From: Candidatus Rifleibacteriota bacterium
Lineage (GTDB): Bacteria; Riflebacteria; Ozemobacteria; Ozemobacterales; Ozemobacteraceae
Length of the DNA: 16,822 bases
Reading direction: 5' to 3'
Assembly: GCA_022704885.1 (NCBI GenBank)
Contig: JAKJFO010000017.1
Span: 1 to 16,822 of the forward strand
The position numbers were made by a program, and so were the translations under genes. Every line of letters starts with the position of its first letter. The stretch's first letter is position 1. Positions 1 through 9,409 of this stretch are shown piece after piece. The notes under the pieces were generated by a model. It saw nothing but the letters and a program-made list of their open reading frames with translations. It searched no databases and had not been told where the DNA came from.

Positions 1-150
1 CGGTACAAGCCTTCGTTGATCTTCGCCGACGGCGAGTGGGACCACCCAGCCGAGACGTGGAAGAGCCAGGAACTCCTGGCCTGGCTGTTCAACGAATCGC
101 CCGTGAAGGACGAGGTCGTGTTCGCCGCGTGGCAGCAGGCCGCGCATCTC
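1..150. other. Compositionally distinct window edge, possible assembly joint
   Basis: Bases 1-150 contain 97 G/C (65%), whereas 181-240 contain 24 of 60 (40%). Within 1-150 the plus strand has an open frame with strongly GC-rich third positions and protein-like content (around [20 protein letters not shown]). The minus frame of the transglutaminase gene becomes unlike its family here. From about 160 rightwards the minus frame is clearly the real one. The simplest reading is a chimeric contig end or recombination joint somewhere in about 120-165. A genuine unusual C terminus is the alternative. Confidence 0.4.
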
Positions 151-1758
151 CATGATGTCGGCAAAATCATTGAAAAGTTTGATTACATCGCAACCTTCAA
201 GAACAAAATCGCTCATTTGCATGAGTTTACCAAGGTTCTGCCGCAATTCATCTTCGTTTTGTCTTGGTGGTTCATTAACGTCCGCTTTTCTGGCAAAGAG
301 TTTCTGCAGCCATTTGAGCAGTTTCTCGAATTTGCTGATGGCCAGCCAGCAGAAGAAAGTGATGACCAGCAGTGCCAGCGTCAGGCGCAAGACTCCCCTG
401 AATATGCGCGTATAATCTCTGCTCTGCTTCTTATACTGTTTCTCTGTTTCTTCACGCTGGTGCTTTTCAGTGCGGGCCGGGTCTTTAACGACGGTTCCCG
501 GAGTCTGCGGTCTTTCAAACTGATTTGAGTCAAGCTGCCTCTGCGGCATTCGCGGCGGTTCAAGCTCCTGTTCACCATCGGCATCAGCGCTTTGAGGGGC
601 AAAGCGCTGAGCGTTTTCCTGTCTGAGTTTTTCTCTCAGTTCGTTAAGCCTTGATATCTGCGGCAAAGCCAGACTGGCGGTTATCGGGGGTGGCGCGCCG
701 CCACGCTGCGGCTGCGGGTCGACGATTTTCCAGCCGTCGGCTGTCAGAATTTCCGCCCAGGCATGTGCCATACCCGAAGTTACGAAAAAACGGTTATCGC
801 GTCTTTTGTCGGTGGCGTAACCGCTGGCGACACGTGCCGGTATTCCACGCAGACGACAGAGAAGCACCAATGCCGCTGAAAAATGCTGACAGTGGCCGGT
901 CATCGATTGCAACAGGAACTCCCTCACTGGGTGTTCGCCTGATTTCATGAGATGATCAGCTTTGTATTCGCCCTGCGTTTCAAGAAAATTTGCAATTTGG
1001 AGCACTGTCGGCGCACCAGGTGCGGCATCTTTGGCGGCCCGGTTCGCTATCTCCAGCAGATCGGCTTTGAACAGGGGAGCGGTCGACAGGTATGGGCTGC
1101 CTGCGGCTACTTCGACGATAGCGTCGTCAGGAGCGAGGAATGATTGCGGCAGGTATTCGATTTCGAACTCGTCGCCGACGGCTATGGTTTTTTCGAGCAG
1201 AATGCTGCCATCGCCCATGGCCGAGAATTTAAGCGGTCCTGCCAGGTTCTTCAGGACCGGCGCATGCAGAAGTTTTTCTTCGTAGTTACAGAAAAATTGC
1301 AGGTCAGCGGTCTGAACTGGTCGTAACGAGCCTGTCGGCACGGAAAAGGCAAAGTCGGGCCAGCTTCTATCGTAGGTCTGGTCGAGTTCGGTCTGCATTC
1401 CGTTGACGCTGAAATGTTCGAAAGTGCCTGAGCGCAGGTAAATCTGCGCCGGAAAAGGTCTGGACTTTGGCTCGAAGGTGCAGACAAGTTCTTTCATCAG
1501 CTCTTCTTCAGAGTTGATTGTTGACAGCTGCTGCGGTGTAAAACGCATGCCGGCCAGACCCTTAACCGGGATGCTGGTGGCAGCAGTTGAGCCGGAATGC
1601 CTGGACATCGCCGGATCATCGAACAGAAAGAGCAGAGTCAGATAGATTGGCAGGCTGATCAGCAGCGCTGCCAGCAGCAGCACCTTATCGGTAACTCCTG
1701 GTTTATCGTCGAGGTCGACGCCTTCGACTATCTGGTTCTGTTCGAAATCTTCATTCAT
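1..1758 (-). CDS. Membrane-anchored transglutaminase-like protein (TgpA type), partial at 3' end
   Basis: An uninterrupted minus-strand frame runs from the ATG at 1758 off the left edge (586 codons, no stop in the window). One membrane segment lies at about residues 26-46, followed by an extracytoplasmic part with a transglutaminase/papain-like core. Its triad is visible: Cys290 in [10 protein letters not shown], His332 in AHAWAEI and Asp347 in KIVDPQP. A charged Pro/Gln/Arg-rich linker (about 375-450) leads to a second membrane segment (about 456-476) and a cytoplasmic helical tail. Canonical TgpA proteins have several N-terminal membrane helices; this one has a single helix. It is the third gene of the MoxR-DUF58 operon, and its start overlaps the DUF58 stop by 8 bp (ATGAATGA), so translation is probably coupled. 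The family is thought to act on envelope proteins or peptides; the substrate is unknown. The last ~50 residues, encoded by 1-150, do not resemble the expected DUF4129-like tail and may be foreign sequence. Confidence 0.87.
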   Translation of the reverse strand, partial: MNEDFEQNQIVEGVDLDDKPGVTDKVLLLAALLISLPIYLTLLFLFDDPAMSRHSGSTAATSIPVKGLAGMRFTPQQLSTINSEEELMKELVCTFEPKSRPFPAQIYLRSGTFEHFSVNGMQTELDQTYDRSWPDFAFSVPTGSLRPVQTADLQFFCNYEEKLLHAPVLKNLAGPLKFSAMGDGSILLEKTIAVGDEFEIEYLPQSFLAPDDAIVEVAAGSPYLSTAPLFKADLLEIANRAAKDAAPGAPTVLQIANFLETQGEYKADHLMKSGEHPVREFLLQSMTGHCQHFSAALVLLCRLRGIPARVASGYATDKRRDNRFFVTSGMAHAWAEILTADGWKIVDPQPQRGGAPPPITASLALPQISRLNELREKLRQENAQRFAPQSADADGEQELEPPRMPQRQLDSNQFERPQTPGTVVKDPARTEKHQREETEKQYKKQSRDYTRIFRGVLRLTLALLVITFFCWLAISKFEKLLKWLQKLFARKADVNEPPRQNEDELRQNLGKLMQMSDFVLEGCDVIKLFNDFADIMEMRGLLPRGEHDLVLHGRFVEQPGQEFLALPRLGWVVPLAVGEDQRRLVP

Positions 1759-3079
1759 GTCTGTCACGCGCCTGTACAGTTTCGCTGCGCGATGGCAGCA
1801 GCAGAAATTCGAGATTCATTTCGTTCAGTCTCTGTTTGAACTCTTCTTTGCTTACGGTCAGGCCGGTATCTTCTGAGAACTTTGCCTGATCGGTATCGTC
1901 GATAGCCCACAACGACACTCTGGCTCCGCGAGCCTGCAGGGTCAGCAGGCCTCCGAGAAGGTCGTCGACCGGCAGATGAATCGTCTGGCTCAGAAAGATG
2001 ACGATGGTGCCGGGGCCGGCCTTATTGAGGGCAAGACTGAGCAGTTGCTGCAGACCGCCATCTTCAGCGGGTTTGAGGTCGGCGAGCAGCTCGGTCATGA
2101 ACCCGTAGACGGGGGTCGAACCGCCGAGTTTGATGTGTTGCGCGACATCATCGATGCACAGGCCGAGAGCGGCCGGCAGGCCACGCTGGCAGGTTTCCCC
2201 GATAATTGCAGCGGCTATGCGTAAAAGCCGTTTCATGGTGTTGCCGAAACCGAAGCCGCGCAGTTGACGGCGATCGGTGTGAACCAGCACCAGCACATCG
2301 GGGCGGGTGTCACGCTCGAACTGTTTGATGACCGGGCGACCGGTCTGAGCGGTTTTAAGCCAGCTCATCGCTCTGATATCATCACCGGCAACGTATTCTT
2401 TGATGCCGTAGAAGTCCATGCCATGACCGGCAAGGCTCGAACGGCTGTCGCCGATCGGTGTCAGGGCGTTGGCTTTGACCAGGTCGAGATCTTCGGGAAC
2501 CGGCGGATTGAGCCAGACTTTGAGCGGGGTTCTCAGCTGAAAGATCTTTTTTTCTTCAAAAAAGTTGAACGGGTCACGCACGGTCAGAACGGCCGGGCCG
2601 ATGTTGAAATTACCGTAGCCGCGGTTCAGGCGATGGCGATAGGTTATTATGGCGCTGCCGTTACCGGCAAAGTCTTCGGCCTTCAGCTGCATTTCGGGGC
2701 TGCTGAGCACATCGACCGCGGGAAAATCATCCTGCATAAAGGCATGTGGAAAGGGTAGAAAATTATTATAGTGAATGAGCAGTTCAACCTTGATATCTTC
2801 GTTTTCGAGGCACACAGCCGGCATTTCGCGGTTGACCAGTCTGAAGCCACGAACGGCAGCTTTAACGTAAAGTCGCGACAGCAGGATCACCACCACCGGG
2901 AATATCACAAGAATCAGCGCTTTGAAGTTGAATCCGCTGCTGTACTGCCCGGGCATGAAGGCAAACAGGCCGATAATCATCATCAGCAACAGCAGATTGC
3001 GCACCCGATTGACGGGATCGCTGAAAATCCGCAAAAAGCTGGTGAAACCGCCGGTCAGCGTATGCTGAACTCCCCACAT
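1751..3079 (-). CDS. DUF58 family protein
   Basis: This 442-residue protein has two membrane segments near the N terminus (about 29-43 and 52-70), a beta-rich middle part, and the DUF58 hallmark at about 225-256 (GIKEYVAGDDIRAMSWLKTA, then GRPVIKQFE). A vWA-like fold follows from about 261. The metal-binding DxSxS of a true vWA domain is not present; the strand reads VLVLVHTDRRQ. DUF58 proteins sit next to MoxR ATPases and are presumed clients or adaptors, possibly at the inner membrane. The start is supported by a GGAG ribosome site at 3087-3090, 7 nt upstream. It lies 15 bp after the MoxR gene and overlaps the transglutaminase start by 8 bp, so the three form one operon. Confidence 0.92.
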   Translation of the reverse strand: MWGVQHTLTGGFTSFLRIFSDPVNRVRNLLLLMMIIGLFAFMPGQYSSGFNFKALILVIFPVVVILLSRLYVKAAVRGFRLVNREMPAVCLENEDIKVELLIHYNNFLPFPHAFMQDDFPAVDVLSSPEMQLKAEDFAGNGSAIITYRHRLNRGYGNFNIGPAVLTVRDPFNFFEEKKIFQLRTPLKVWLNPPVPEDLDLVKANALTPIGDSRSSLAGHGMDFYGIKEYVAGDDIRAMSWLKTAQTGRPVIKQFERDTRPDVLVLVHTDRRQLRGFGFGNTMKRLLRIAAAIIGETCQRGLPAALGLCIDDVAQHIKLGGSTPVYGFMTELLADLKPAEDGGLQQLLSLALNKAGPGTIVIFLSQTIHLPVDDLLGGLLTLQARGARVSLWAIDDTDQAKFSEDTGLTVSKEEFKQRLNEMNLEFLLLPSRSETVQARDRHE

Positions 3080-3094
3080 GCTTTTGCTCCGTCG

Positions 3095-4462
<1,368 letters not shown>

Positions 4463-4502
4463 GGGTTCAGACTCCCTCTGCGGTAACTCATGTCATTACA
4501 GC

Positions 4503-4531
4503 ATTATAAAACAAAAACTGCGCAATCTGTA
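4503..4531 (-). promoter_or_regulatory. Probable sigma-70 promoter of the MoxR operon
   Basis: Reading the minus strand, a perfect -10 TATAAT lies at 4508-4503. A weak -35 (TACAGA, 4531-4526) lies 17 bp upstream, inside the loop and stem of the preceding terminator. The predicted start of transcription would be near 4496, giving a leader of about 35 nt with the GAGGGAG ribosome site. Confidence 0.45.
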
Positions 4532-4544
4532 GAAAATTGCGCAG
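4508..4544 (-). terminator. Rho-independent terminator of the GTPase-ABC-DUF364 operon
   Basis: On the minus strand a perfect 9-bp stem (CTGCGCAAT / ATTGCGCAG, 4544-4536 and 4526-4518) encloses a 9-nt loop and is followed directly by TTTTTGTTTT (4517-4508). It starts 14 nt after the stop codon of the DUF364 gene, as expected for intrinsic termination. Confidence 0.9.
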
Positions 4545-4558
4545 CTGCTGGTGGGTTA

Positions 4559-5326
4559 TCAGAGTTTCTTCCTGAAGGCGACCTTCTGGCCGGCGGAATA
4601 CATTTTGCCGTTTTCGGCGCCTCTGATCAGGCGGGCTGCCCGTTCGACATCCTTGACCACGAAACCTGAGAGATCGTGCGCACCATATTCGAAGAGCGCC
4701 GGAGCCAATGTTGTCGAAGGTCCGACGATGGTGATCTTCTGCGCATTTTTTGATAAGGCCAGGTAGCGTGGCAGAGTTTTGTCGATAAAACTTGAACTGC
4801 CGATGAAGACGAAATCGCTTTCGGGCATCAGGTAGTCAGCGGCAGAAACCGGGTAATCATCATCCTGCGGCAGCTCGCCTGAAATGATTTTCATATCGCA
4901 GACCGGCGCCAGCAGTGTCATTATATGCGGAAAATGCCCGAGCACCGTCACTTTTTTGCCACGCACCTCGTTCTGTGACATGATGAAGGGGTCATAGATG
5001 CGGTCTTCGACATGCATCGAGTCGCCGATCGGAATGCCGGCAGCTTTTGCCACCGCGAGGTTGTTGTAATAGGCGTTGATGGCTGCCAGACCGAGCGACG
5101 CTTCGTAGAAGTTCCAGGAGCGGACACATTCGGCAACTTCGCGCAGCGGCGCGCCTTCCATATTTTTTGTAAACATCGGCATGCGGTAATCATAAGCTCT
5201 GATTTCAGCGATTCCAATGCCGCCGTTGCTTTTTACATACGCGTAACCGCTGCCGCGCACGATTTCTTCGGCTTTCCAGTCTTCTGGAATATCTGCAATC
5301 AATCTGTCATAAAGTTGCCACATCAT
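4559..5326 (-). CDS. DUF4213/DUF364 family protein (putative heavy-metal chelation, Rossmann-like)
   Basis: The protein has 255 residues and no membrane segment, so it is cytoplasmic. The N-terminal half (about 1-100) matches the DUF4213 enolase-N-like region. The C-terminal half (about 122-255) is the Rossmann-like DUF364 domain, with VTVLGHFPHI, DFVFIGSSSFIDKTLPR and the signature VGPSTTLAPALFEYG then LSGFVV (about 201-224). The family is labelled 'putative heavy-metal chelation' from structural work; no reaction is established. It is the last gene of a three-gene operon. Its first ATG overlaps the ABC gene stop (ATGA). A second ATG directly follows (5323-5321) and is better spaced from the AGGAG ribosome site, so translation may begin one codon later. 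A strong terminator follows. Confidence 0.9.
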   Translation of the reverse strand: MMWQLYDRLIADIPEDWKAEEIVRGSGYAYVKSNGGIGIAEIRAYDYRMPMFTKNMEGAPLREVAECVRSWNFYEASLGLAAINAYYNNLAVAKAAGIPIGDSMHVEDRIYDPFIMSQNEVRGKKVTVLGHFPHIMTLLAPVCDMKIISGELPQDDDYPVSAADYLMPESDFVFIGSSSFIDKTLPRYLALSKNAQKITIVGPSTTLAPALFEYGAHDLSGFVVKDVERAARLIRGAENGKMYSAGQKVAFRKKL

Positions 5327-6351
5327 TCCTCTCCTGTTACTGTGTGCATGGTGATTTCGTAGCCGTGTCTGAGCTGGTTGCGCAGGCGCAGCAGCGTTGT
5401 ATCAAGCTTTTCGATAGCATCGAGGCAGTTTTTTTCTTCGCTGGTGGTTTCGATAATTCTGCTGATGCCGCCATTTCTGATGACTATGCGTTTATCGGCA
5501 CTGAGTGCCAGCAGCGGGTCATGCGTCGAAATGAATACGATTTTTTCCTTCTGTGCGAGCAGTTTGATGGCCTGACGGCGGTCGATGCCGGCGTTCTCGA
5601 TTTCATCGATGAGAACTACCGGGGAAGAACTCATAAAAGCGGTATCGGCAATCATCAGGGCGCGCGACTGACCGCCGCTGAGCTGGGTTACCTTGGTATC
5701 GGATGTGAATTTCTCGCCGGCCAGATCGTTGGCGCAATCGAAACACCTGGCGATGGCGTGTTCAGCATCTCGCGTCATACGGCTGCCGGCATGCATTTCG
5801 AGAAACTCTCTGACCGTTAGATCCATGACGAAATTCATGTTCTGCGAGAGCTGTGCGACCATTTTGCCTTCCATGTCGAAGCGCTGTTTTTCGCTGACTT
5901 CGCGGCCATCGATGTGAATTCGCCGGCCGGTCGGGGTGTCGGCATCAGCAAGGCACTCGATATCGGCGAGCAGTCGGCTTTTGCCCGACCCGGTCGGGCC
6001 AACGATGCTGACTATTTCACCGACTCTGGCTGTCCAGCGGGGCATTTCGGGTTCACCTGATTTGCCATGGCCGCCGATGATGGTCAGTGATCTGATGGCG
6101 GCGGCATCAGTGGCGACTTTGCTGAATGTCTCGAGAAACAGGCTGAATTCGCGCAGAATCATGCCGCGGTCGAGGCAGAATTCGTTTATGGCGTCCTGAT
6201 CGGTGCGATCGAGGGCCTGCATCAGCGGCAGGTTCCAGTCGAGATCGGTCAGACGCAGGTTCATGAAAAAATCGCGACAGATCGGGTGCTCGGCGAGAAT
6301 CTGGTTAAGCGGCATGGCAATTGCCATTTCGAGGTATTTTTCTGGGCTCAC
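5323..6351 (-). CDS. Stand-alone ABC ATPase with N-terminal DUF1858-like domain
   Basis: The chosen start is GTG at 6351. It shares GTGA with the stop of the upstream GTPase gene and has GGAG 11 nt upstream, giving 342 residues. A frame extension further upstream would lie inside the GTPase gene. The ABC core (about 86-300) is complete: Walker A GPTGSGKS (118-125), a Q-loop near 167-170, signature LSGGQ (224-228), Walker B VVLIDE (245-250) and switch His277 (STHDP). Residues about 10-75 form a separate helical domain (MPLNQILAEHP, then CRDFFMNL) that resembles DUF1858/ScdA-N type domains. No permease or binding protein is encoded nearby, so a classical importer role is unlikely. Use of ATP to drive remodelling or metal transfer with its two neighbours is inference. 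The C-terminal tail (about 303-342) is helical and charged. Confidence 0.9.
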   Translation of the reverse strand: MSPEKYLEMAIAMPLNQILAEHPICRDFFMNLRLTDLDWNLPLMQALDRTDQDAINEFCLDRGMILREFSLFLETFSKVATDAAAIRSLTIIGGHGKSGEPEMPRWTARVGEIVSIVGPTGSGKSRLLADIECLADADTPTGRRIHIDGREVSEKQRFDMEGKMVAQLSQNMNFVMDLTVREFLEMHAGSRMTRDAEHAIARCFDCANDLAGEKFTSDTKVTQLSGGQSRALMIADTAFMSSSPVVLIDEIENAGIDRRQAIKLLAQKEKIVFISTHDPLLALSADKRIVIRNGGISRIIETTSEEKNCLDAIEKLDTTLLRLRNQLRHGYEITMHTVTGEE

Positions 6352-7040
6352 CGGTCTTTGAACTCCATTCTTTTCATGGTTCCCATCTGGTATTCGGCGC
6401 CAATACGCATTTCTCCGGTGCAATAGGAACAGACGGCGGCCGGTGTGGTAAAGCGCAGTTTCATGTCGCGCAGGCTGTTGATTTCACGGGCGCCCTGCAG
6501 ATGTCGGGCAAGCAGCGATGCGCCCTGCCCGGTGATGCCATTGACGAAAATTATTCGCGCCGAAGTATTTACCTGCCTGATGTTGAAGGCAAAAACCTCG
6601 CGTTCGGCCTGTGAAACGATGTCGCCTTTGGTTACCACAACGATGTCGGCCATCTTGAGCATTGGCCCGATCTTGCGCGGGGTGTTGACGCCAGAGAGAT
6701 TGTCGATGACGCATACCGCGAGAATCCCCTGAACATAAGGAGAACAGCGGTTGCACAGTCCGGCGCTTTCGCTGATGAGTGTGTTAAAGCCGCATTTCAG
6801 GCCCCATTCGACGGCTGCTTCGATATTGCTGACGAAAAAATGGTCTGGGCACAGCTTCCCGGAAAAACCGGTTTCGACGCGCACGCCCATTTCCTCATAG
6901 CGGAGGTTGTCGAATGAAGTCAGGCAGTCGAACTTAACGACGCCGATCTGGCTGACATCGACGGCCATAGCCTCGATAAGCTTTATAATTACCGAAGTTT
7001 TGCCCGATGAAGGCGGCCCGGCAAAAGTGATCAGCTTCAT
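6348..7040 (-). CDS. P-loop GTPase of the HypB/CobW/UreG type
   Basis: The start is set at the ATG at 7040, which has AGGAAGGA (7047-7054) 6 nt upstream; a longer in-frame ATG at 7058 lacks this. The protein has 230 residues: Walker A GPPSSGKT (8-15), an ESAGLCNRC motif (91-99) with two Cys, the guanine-specificity motif TKGD (137-140), and a C-terminal CSYCTGEMRIG (204-214). The order resembles metallochaperone GTPases (SIMIBI class), which load nickel, cobalt or other metals into enzymes. The CNRC and CSYC pairs are plausible metal ligands. It is the first gene of the operon and overlaps the ABC ATPase start by 4 bp. The target enzyme is unknown, and GTP rather than ATP specificity rests only on TKGD. 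Confidence 0.88.
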   Translation of the reverse strand: MKLITFAGPPSSGKTSVIIKLIEAMAVDVSQIGVVKFDCLTSFDNLRYEEMGVRVETGFSGKLCPDHFFVSNIEAAVEWGLKCGFNTLISESAGLCNRCSPYVQGILAVCVIDNLSGVNTPRKIGPMLKMADIVVVTKGDIVSQAEREVFAFNIRQVNTSARIIFVNGITGQGASLLARHLQGAREINSLRDMKLRFTTPAAVCSYCTGEMRIGAEYQMGTMKRMEFKDR

Positions 7041-7074
7041 GAAAATTCCTTCCTGCATCAGCTTCGATGCAGAA

Positions 7075-7104
7075 ACAGTAGCAGTTAAGCCCGCAACCTG
7101 TCAA
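7075..7104 (-). promoter_or_regulatory. Probable sigma-70 promoter of the GTPase-ABC-DUF364 operon
   Basis: On the minus strand a consensus -35 TTGACA (7104-7099) is followed after 18 bp by TACTGT (7080-7075), a weak -10. Transcription would start near 7068, about 28 nt before the GTPase ATG. Confidence 0.5.
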
Positions 7105-7146
7105 CGCAAATGCTGTTTGCCTGGAGCGGGCGGTGAAAATTCGCGG

Positions 7147-7175
7147 TTGCGCGTTGAACCGGGTCGAGATATGCT
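7147..7175 (+). promoter_or_regulatory. Possible promoter of the AmpG-like MFS gene
   Basis: TTGCGC (7147-7152), 17 bp, then TATGCT (7170-7175). The -10 lies in GATATGCTTG, a 10-mer also found at the probable -10 upstream of the gene at 11628. It is divergent from the promoter at 7075-7104. Confidence 0.38.
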
Positions 7176-7210
7176 TGATCGTCAGAATCAGAACGACAGG
7201 AAGCATACCC

Positions 7211-8518
7211 ATGACTGAAGTAAATTCGCAGGAATCTTCGCAGGAACCCCGCAAAACCACGGGGAATCCGTGGCTTTTCGTGCCATCTTTGTTTTTTCTC
7301 GAGGGAATACCCTATTTTATCGTCAGTACGGTCTCGGTGACCATGTTCAAGCGTCTCGGCATATCTAATGCTGAGATCGGTCTGTGGACAAGCCTGATCA
7401 CCTGGCCGTGGATCATCAAGATGCTGTGGGGCCCGCTGGTTGAGTCGTTCTCGACCAAACGCCGCTGGATTCTCGGCACTCAGATTCTGGCTACTGTCGC
7501 GATTCTTATCGTTTCGCAGACGATAACCATGCAGAATTTTCTGACGCCGACGCTCATCATACTGACCATTGTCGCGTTTCTGTCGGCAACACATGACATC
7601 GCGGCCGATGGTTTTTATCTGCTCGCGCTGTCTCAGGAAGACCAGGCATATTTCGTCGGTATACGCGGCACGGCATACCGCCTGGCCAACGTATTCTGCA
7701 ACGGCGGTCTGATTTATCTGGCCGGCACCTTTGAAGCCGTTCCCGGTGCGGTGGTATCGGAAGCCTGGCGTAACATACTGGTAATCGCCGCGGCGGTATA
7801 TCTGCTTTTCGTGATTCTCGGCAGTTTTGCCATGCCGAAGCCGCGCAAGGATGCCGACAAGAAGGCCTCGTTCCCGTTCAAAGAGGCTTTTGCTGAATAC
7901 TTTTCGCAGGCAAAGCTGCACATAGTTCTCGGCTTCATTTTGCTCTACCGCTTTGGCGAATCGATGGTCAGCAAAATGTCAAACCCGTTCCTGATCGACA
8001 CAATCGAAAAGGGCGGTCTTGGTATGACTACCTCTGAAGTTGGCTTTATTACGGGAGTTGTCGGTGTGGTTGCGCTGACTCTCGGCGGCATCATCGGCGG
8101 CATGGTCATCTCGCGCTATGGCATTAAACGTTCTTTGTGGCCGATGGTGCTGGCGATGAACGTGCCGAATCTGATGTATATCTGGGCGGCCATGACCCAG
8201 CCCGGCAAGGTCTGGGTTTCGCTTATCGTCGGTTGTGACCAGTTCGGTTACGGTTTCGGCTTTGCCGCCTATATGGTTTATCTGATGTTCATTACACAGG
8301 ATTCAAAATATCCGACCGCGCATTATGCAATTTCGACGGGACTGATGGCATTTGGTGCCATGGGTGCCGGTATTGCCAGCGGCTTTGTGCAGCAGTATAC
8401 CGGCTATATCGGCTTTTTTATCGCGACGCTGGTGTTTGCGACACCGGGAATTCTGCTGCTGCCATTTTTGCCGCTGGAAAAAGAAGACCTGCATATCGCT
8501 CCTGTCGATGTTGACTGA
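7211..8518 (+). CDS. AmpG-like MFS permease
   Basis: The start is the ATG at 7211, with AGGAAG (7198-7203) 7 nt upstream; an earlier in-frame ATG (7133) would add a charged, non-membrane leader through the promoter. The 435-residue protein is strongly hydrophobic with about 12 likely membrane segments. Early motifs fit the AmpG/SLC33 branch of the major facilitator superfamily: EGIPYF, then WPWIIKMLWGPLVES, TKRRWILGTQ, and ATHDIAADG (127-134 region), equivalent to the 'QDIA(I/A)DA' motif. AmpG members import muropeptides or related sugars by proton symport. The substrate here cannot be read from sequence. No beta-lactamase or cell-wall recycling genes lie nearby. Confidence 0.87.
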   Translation: MTEVNSQESSQEPRKTTGNPWLFVPSLFFLEGIPYFIVSTVSVTMFKRLGISNAEIGLWTSLITWPWIIKMLWGPLVESFSTKRRWILGTQILATVAILIVSQTITMQNFLTPTLIILTIVAFLSATHDIAADGFYLLALSQEDQAYFVGIRGTAYRLANVFCNGGLIYLAGTFEAVPGAVVSEAWRNILVIAAAVYLLFVILGSFAMPKPRKDADKKASFPFKEAFAEYFSQAKLHIVLGFILLYRFGESMVSKMSNPFLIDTIEKGGLGMTTSEVGFITGVVGVVALTLGGIIGGMVISRYGIKRSLWPMVLAMNVPNLMYIWAAMTQPGKVWVSLIVGCDQFGYGFGFAAYMVYLMFITQDSKYPTAHYAISTGLMAFGAMGAGIASGFVQQYTGYIGFFIATLVFATPGILLLPFLPLEKEDLHIAPVDVD

Positions 8519-8546
8519 ACAATGCGGCTTCGGCGGCATAGTAATG

Positions 8547-8574
8547 CTGACGAAATTTCCTCTTGGCTTATCAT
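8547..8574 (+). promoter_or_regulatory. Possible promoter of the orphan membrane protein gene
   Basis: CTGACG (8547-8552), 16 bp, then TATCAT (8569-8574; one mismatch to TATAAT). The start point would be near 8581, 17 nt before the ATG at 8598. Confidence 0.38.
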
Positions 8575-8597
8575 CTGACTGGTGACACAATTGATCT

Positions 8598-9398
8598 ATG
8601 GTCAAGGTTCACGGCAAATTCAACCGGCCGGGCGCGTTCGATTTCATTTCGGGCGCGACTTATGTAGGCGACTCGCGCATGCTCGGGCTCGCCGTATTTC
8701 TCGACCAGGCCGATCCTTCGCAGGTTCTGCTGCGCATCAAGGATCATCCGGTGCGAAGAGTCGATTATCGTGAATTTACGCGCGTAATCGACTTTCTGGA
8801 GAATTTTGCGTCGGGCGAGGCAGGAGTCTATTCGTCGCCAGACTCCGATGCGATAAAGATTTCGGTTGTGCTGCTTGCAAATGACCGTGTTCTGCTGCGG
8901 CTGGAAGAATCTTCGACAATTCTGCTGCCGGTCGAATTTTTTCAGGCTCTGAATGTTCTGGTGGCGATTCGCAAAAAACTCGAGATAACCGCGCAAAAGC
9001 AGTTAGACCGCAAGGCAAGACTGGATGAGACCAGTCTGCTGGTACAGCTGAATAACTGGAAAGGGCTGATAGTATTTGCCATTCTTTCAGCCGTCGATTT
9101 TTCGCTGCTGGTCAGCATGTTTTTCAGGCCTGAGCTCTCCTGGCACTGGCTGCTGCTGACCCTGTTTCTTGCCTTCTTGCTGCTTGTGCTCAGGCCATCA
9201 TGGTCTTCGCGATTTTTGAGCAAAATACGGGTATACATCAACGAAGATCTGCTGAATGATCTCTCGTTTCTGCATTTTCCCAGGCGCAGCGTCGAAATAT
9301 TTCTGATAATCATGACGCTGGTGATCTTTTATTTCATTTTCGGCAGTGATATTGCGCATTTTATCATGCGCTACTACCGTAAAACCAGAATTCCCTGA
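8598..9398 (+). CDS. Uncharacterised membrane protein
   Basis: I do not recognise this 266-residue protein. Residues 1-150 are soluble, with alternating beta-like stretches (SQVLLRIKDHPVRRVDY and IKISVVLLANDRVLLRLEES) and a short charged helix (125-145). Three hydrophobic segments follow at about 155-176, 182-199 and 232-248, with a short basic tail. There is no signal peptide, so the N-terminal domain is probably cytoplasmic and tethered to the inner membrane. No strong ribosome site is visible before the ATG. It lies 79 bp after the MFS gene, may have its own promoter, and converges with the next gene after 11 bp. Confidence 0.8.
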   Translation: MVKVHGKFNRPGAFDFISGATYVGDSRMLGLAVFLDQADPSQVLLRIKDHPVRRVDYREFTRVIDFLENFASGEAGVYSSPDSDAIKISVVLLANDRVLLRLEESSTILLPVEFFQALNVLVAIRKKLEITAQKQLDRKARLDETSLLVQLNNWKGLIVFAILSAVDFSLLVSMFFRPELSWHWLLLTLFLAFLLLVLRPSWSSRFLSKIRVYINEDLLNDLSFLHFPRRSVEIFLIIMTLVIFYFIFGSDIAHFIMRYYRKTRIP

Positions 9399-9409
9399 AA
9401 CGGCAGTAA

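Noticed and set aside
16..528. Plus-strand ORF with an HD-like motif (HLHDVGK)
   Set aside because: From about 160 on it is the complement of the well-supported transglutaminase gene, and the motif spans the suspected joint. Only the first ~150 bases could be a real fragment of another gene.
2264..2758. Long plus-strand ORF across the DUF58 gene
   Set aside because: It is antisense to the DUF58 hallmark region, has no ribosome site and no recognisable protein pattern.
7085..7921. 278-codon minus-strand ORF opposite the AmpG-like gene
   Set aside because: It covers the divergent promoters and the membrane-protein coding region, and its composition is that of an antisense frame.
8522..8539. 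Hairpin with a UUCG tetraloop after the AmpG-like gene
   Set aside because: The stem has a G-G mismatch and no U-run follows, so a terminator is not supported.
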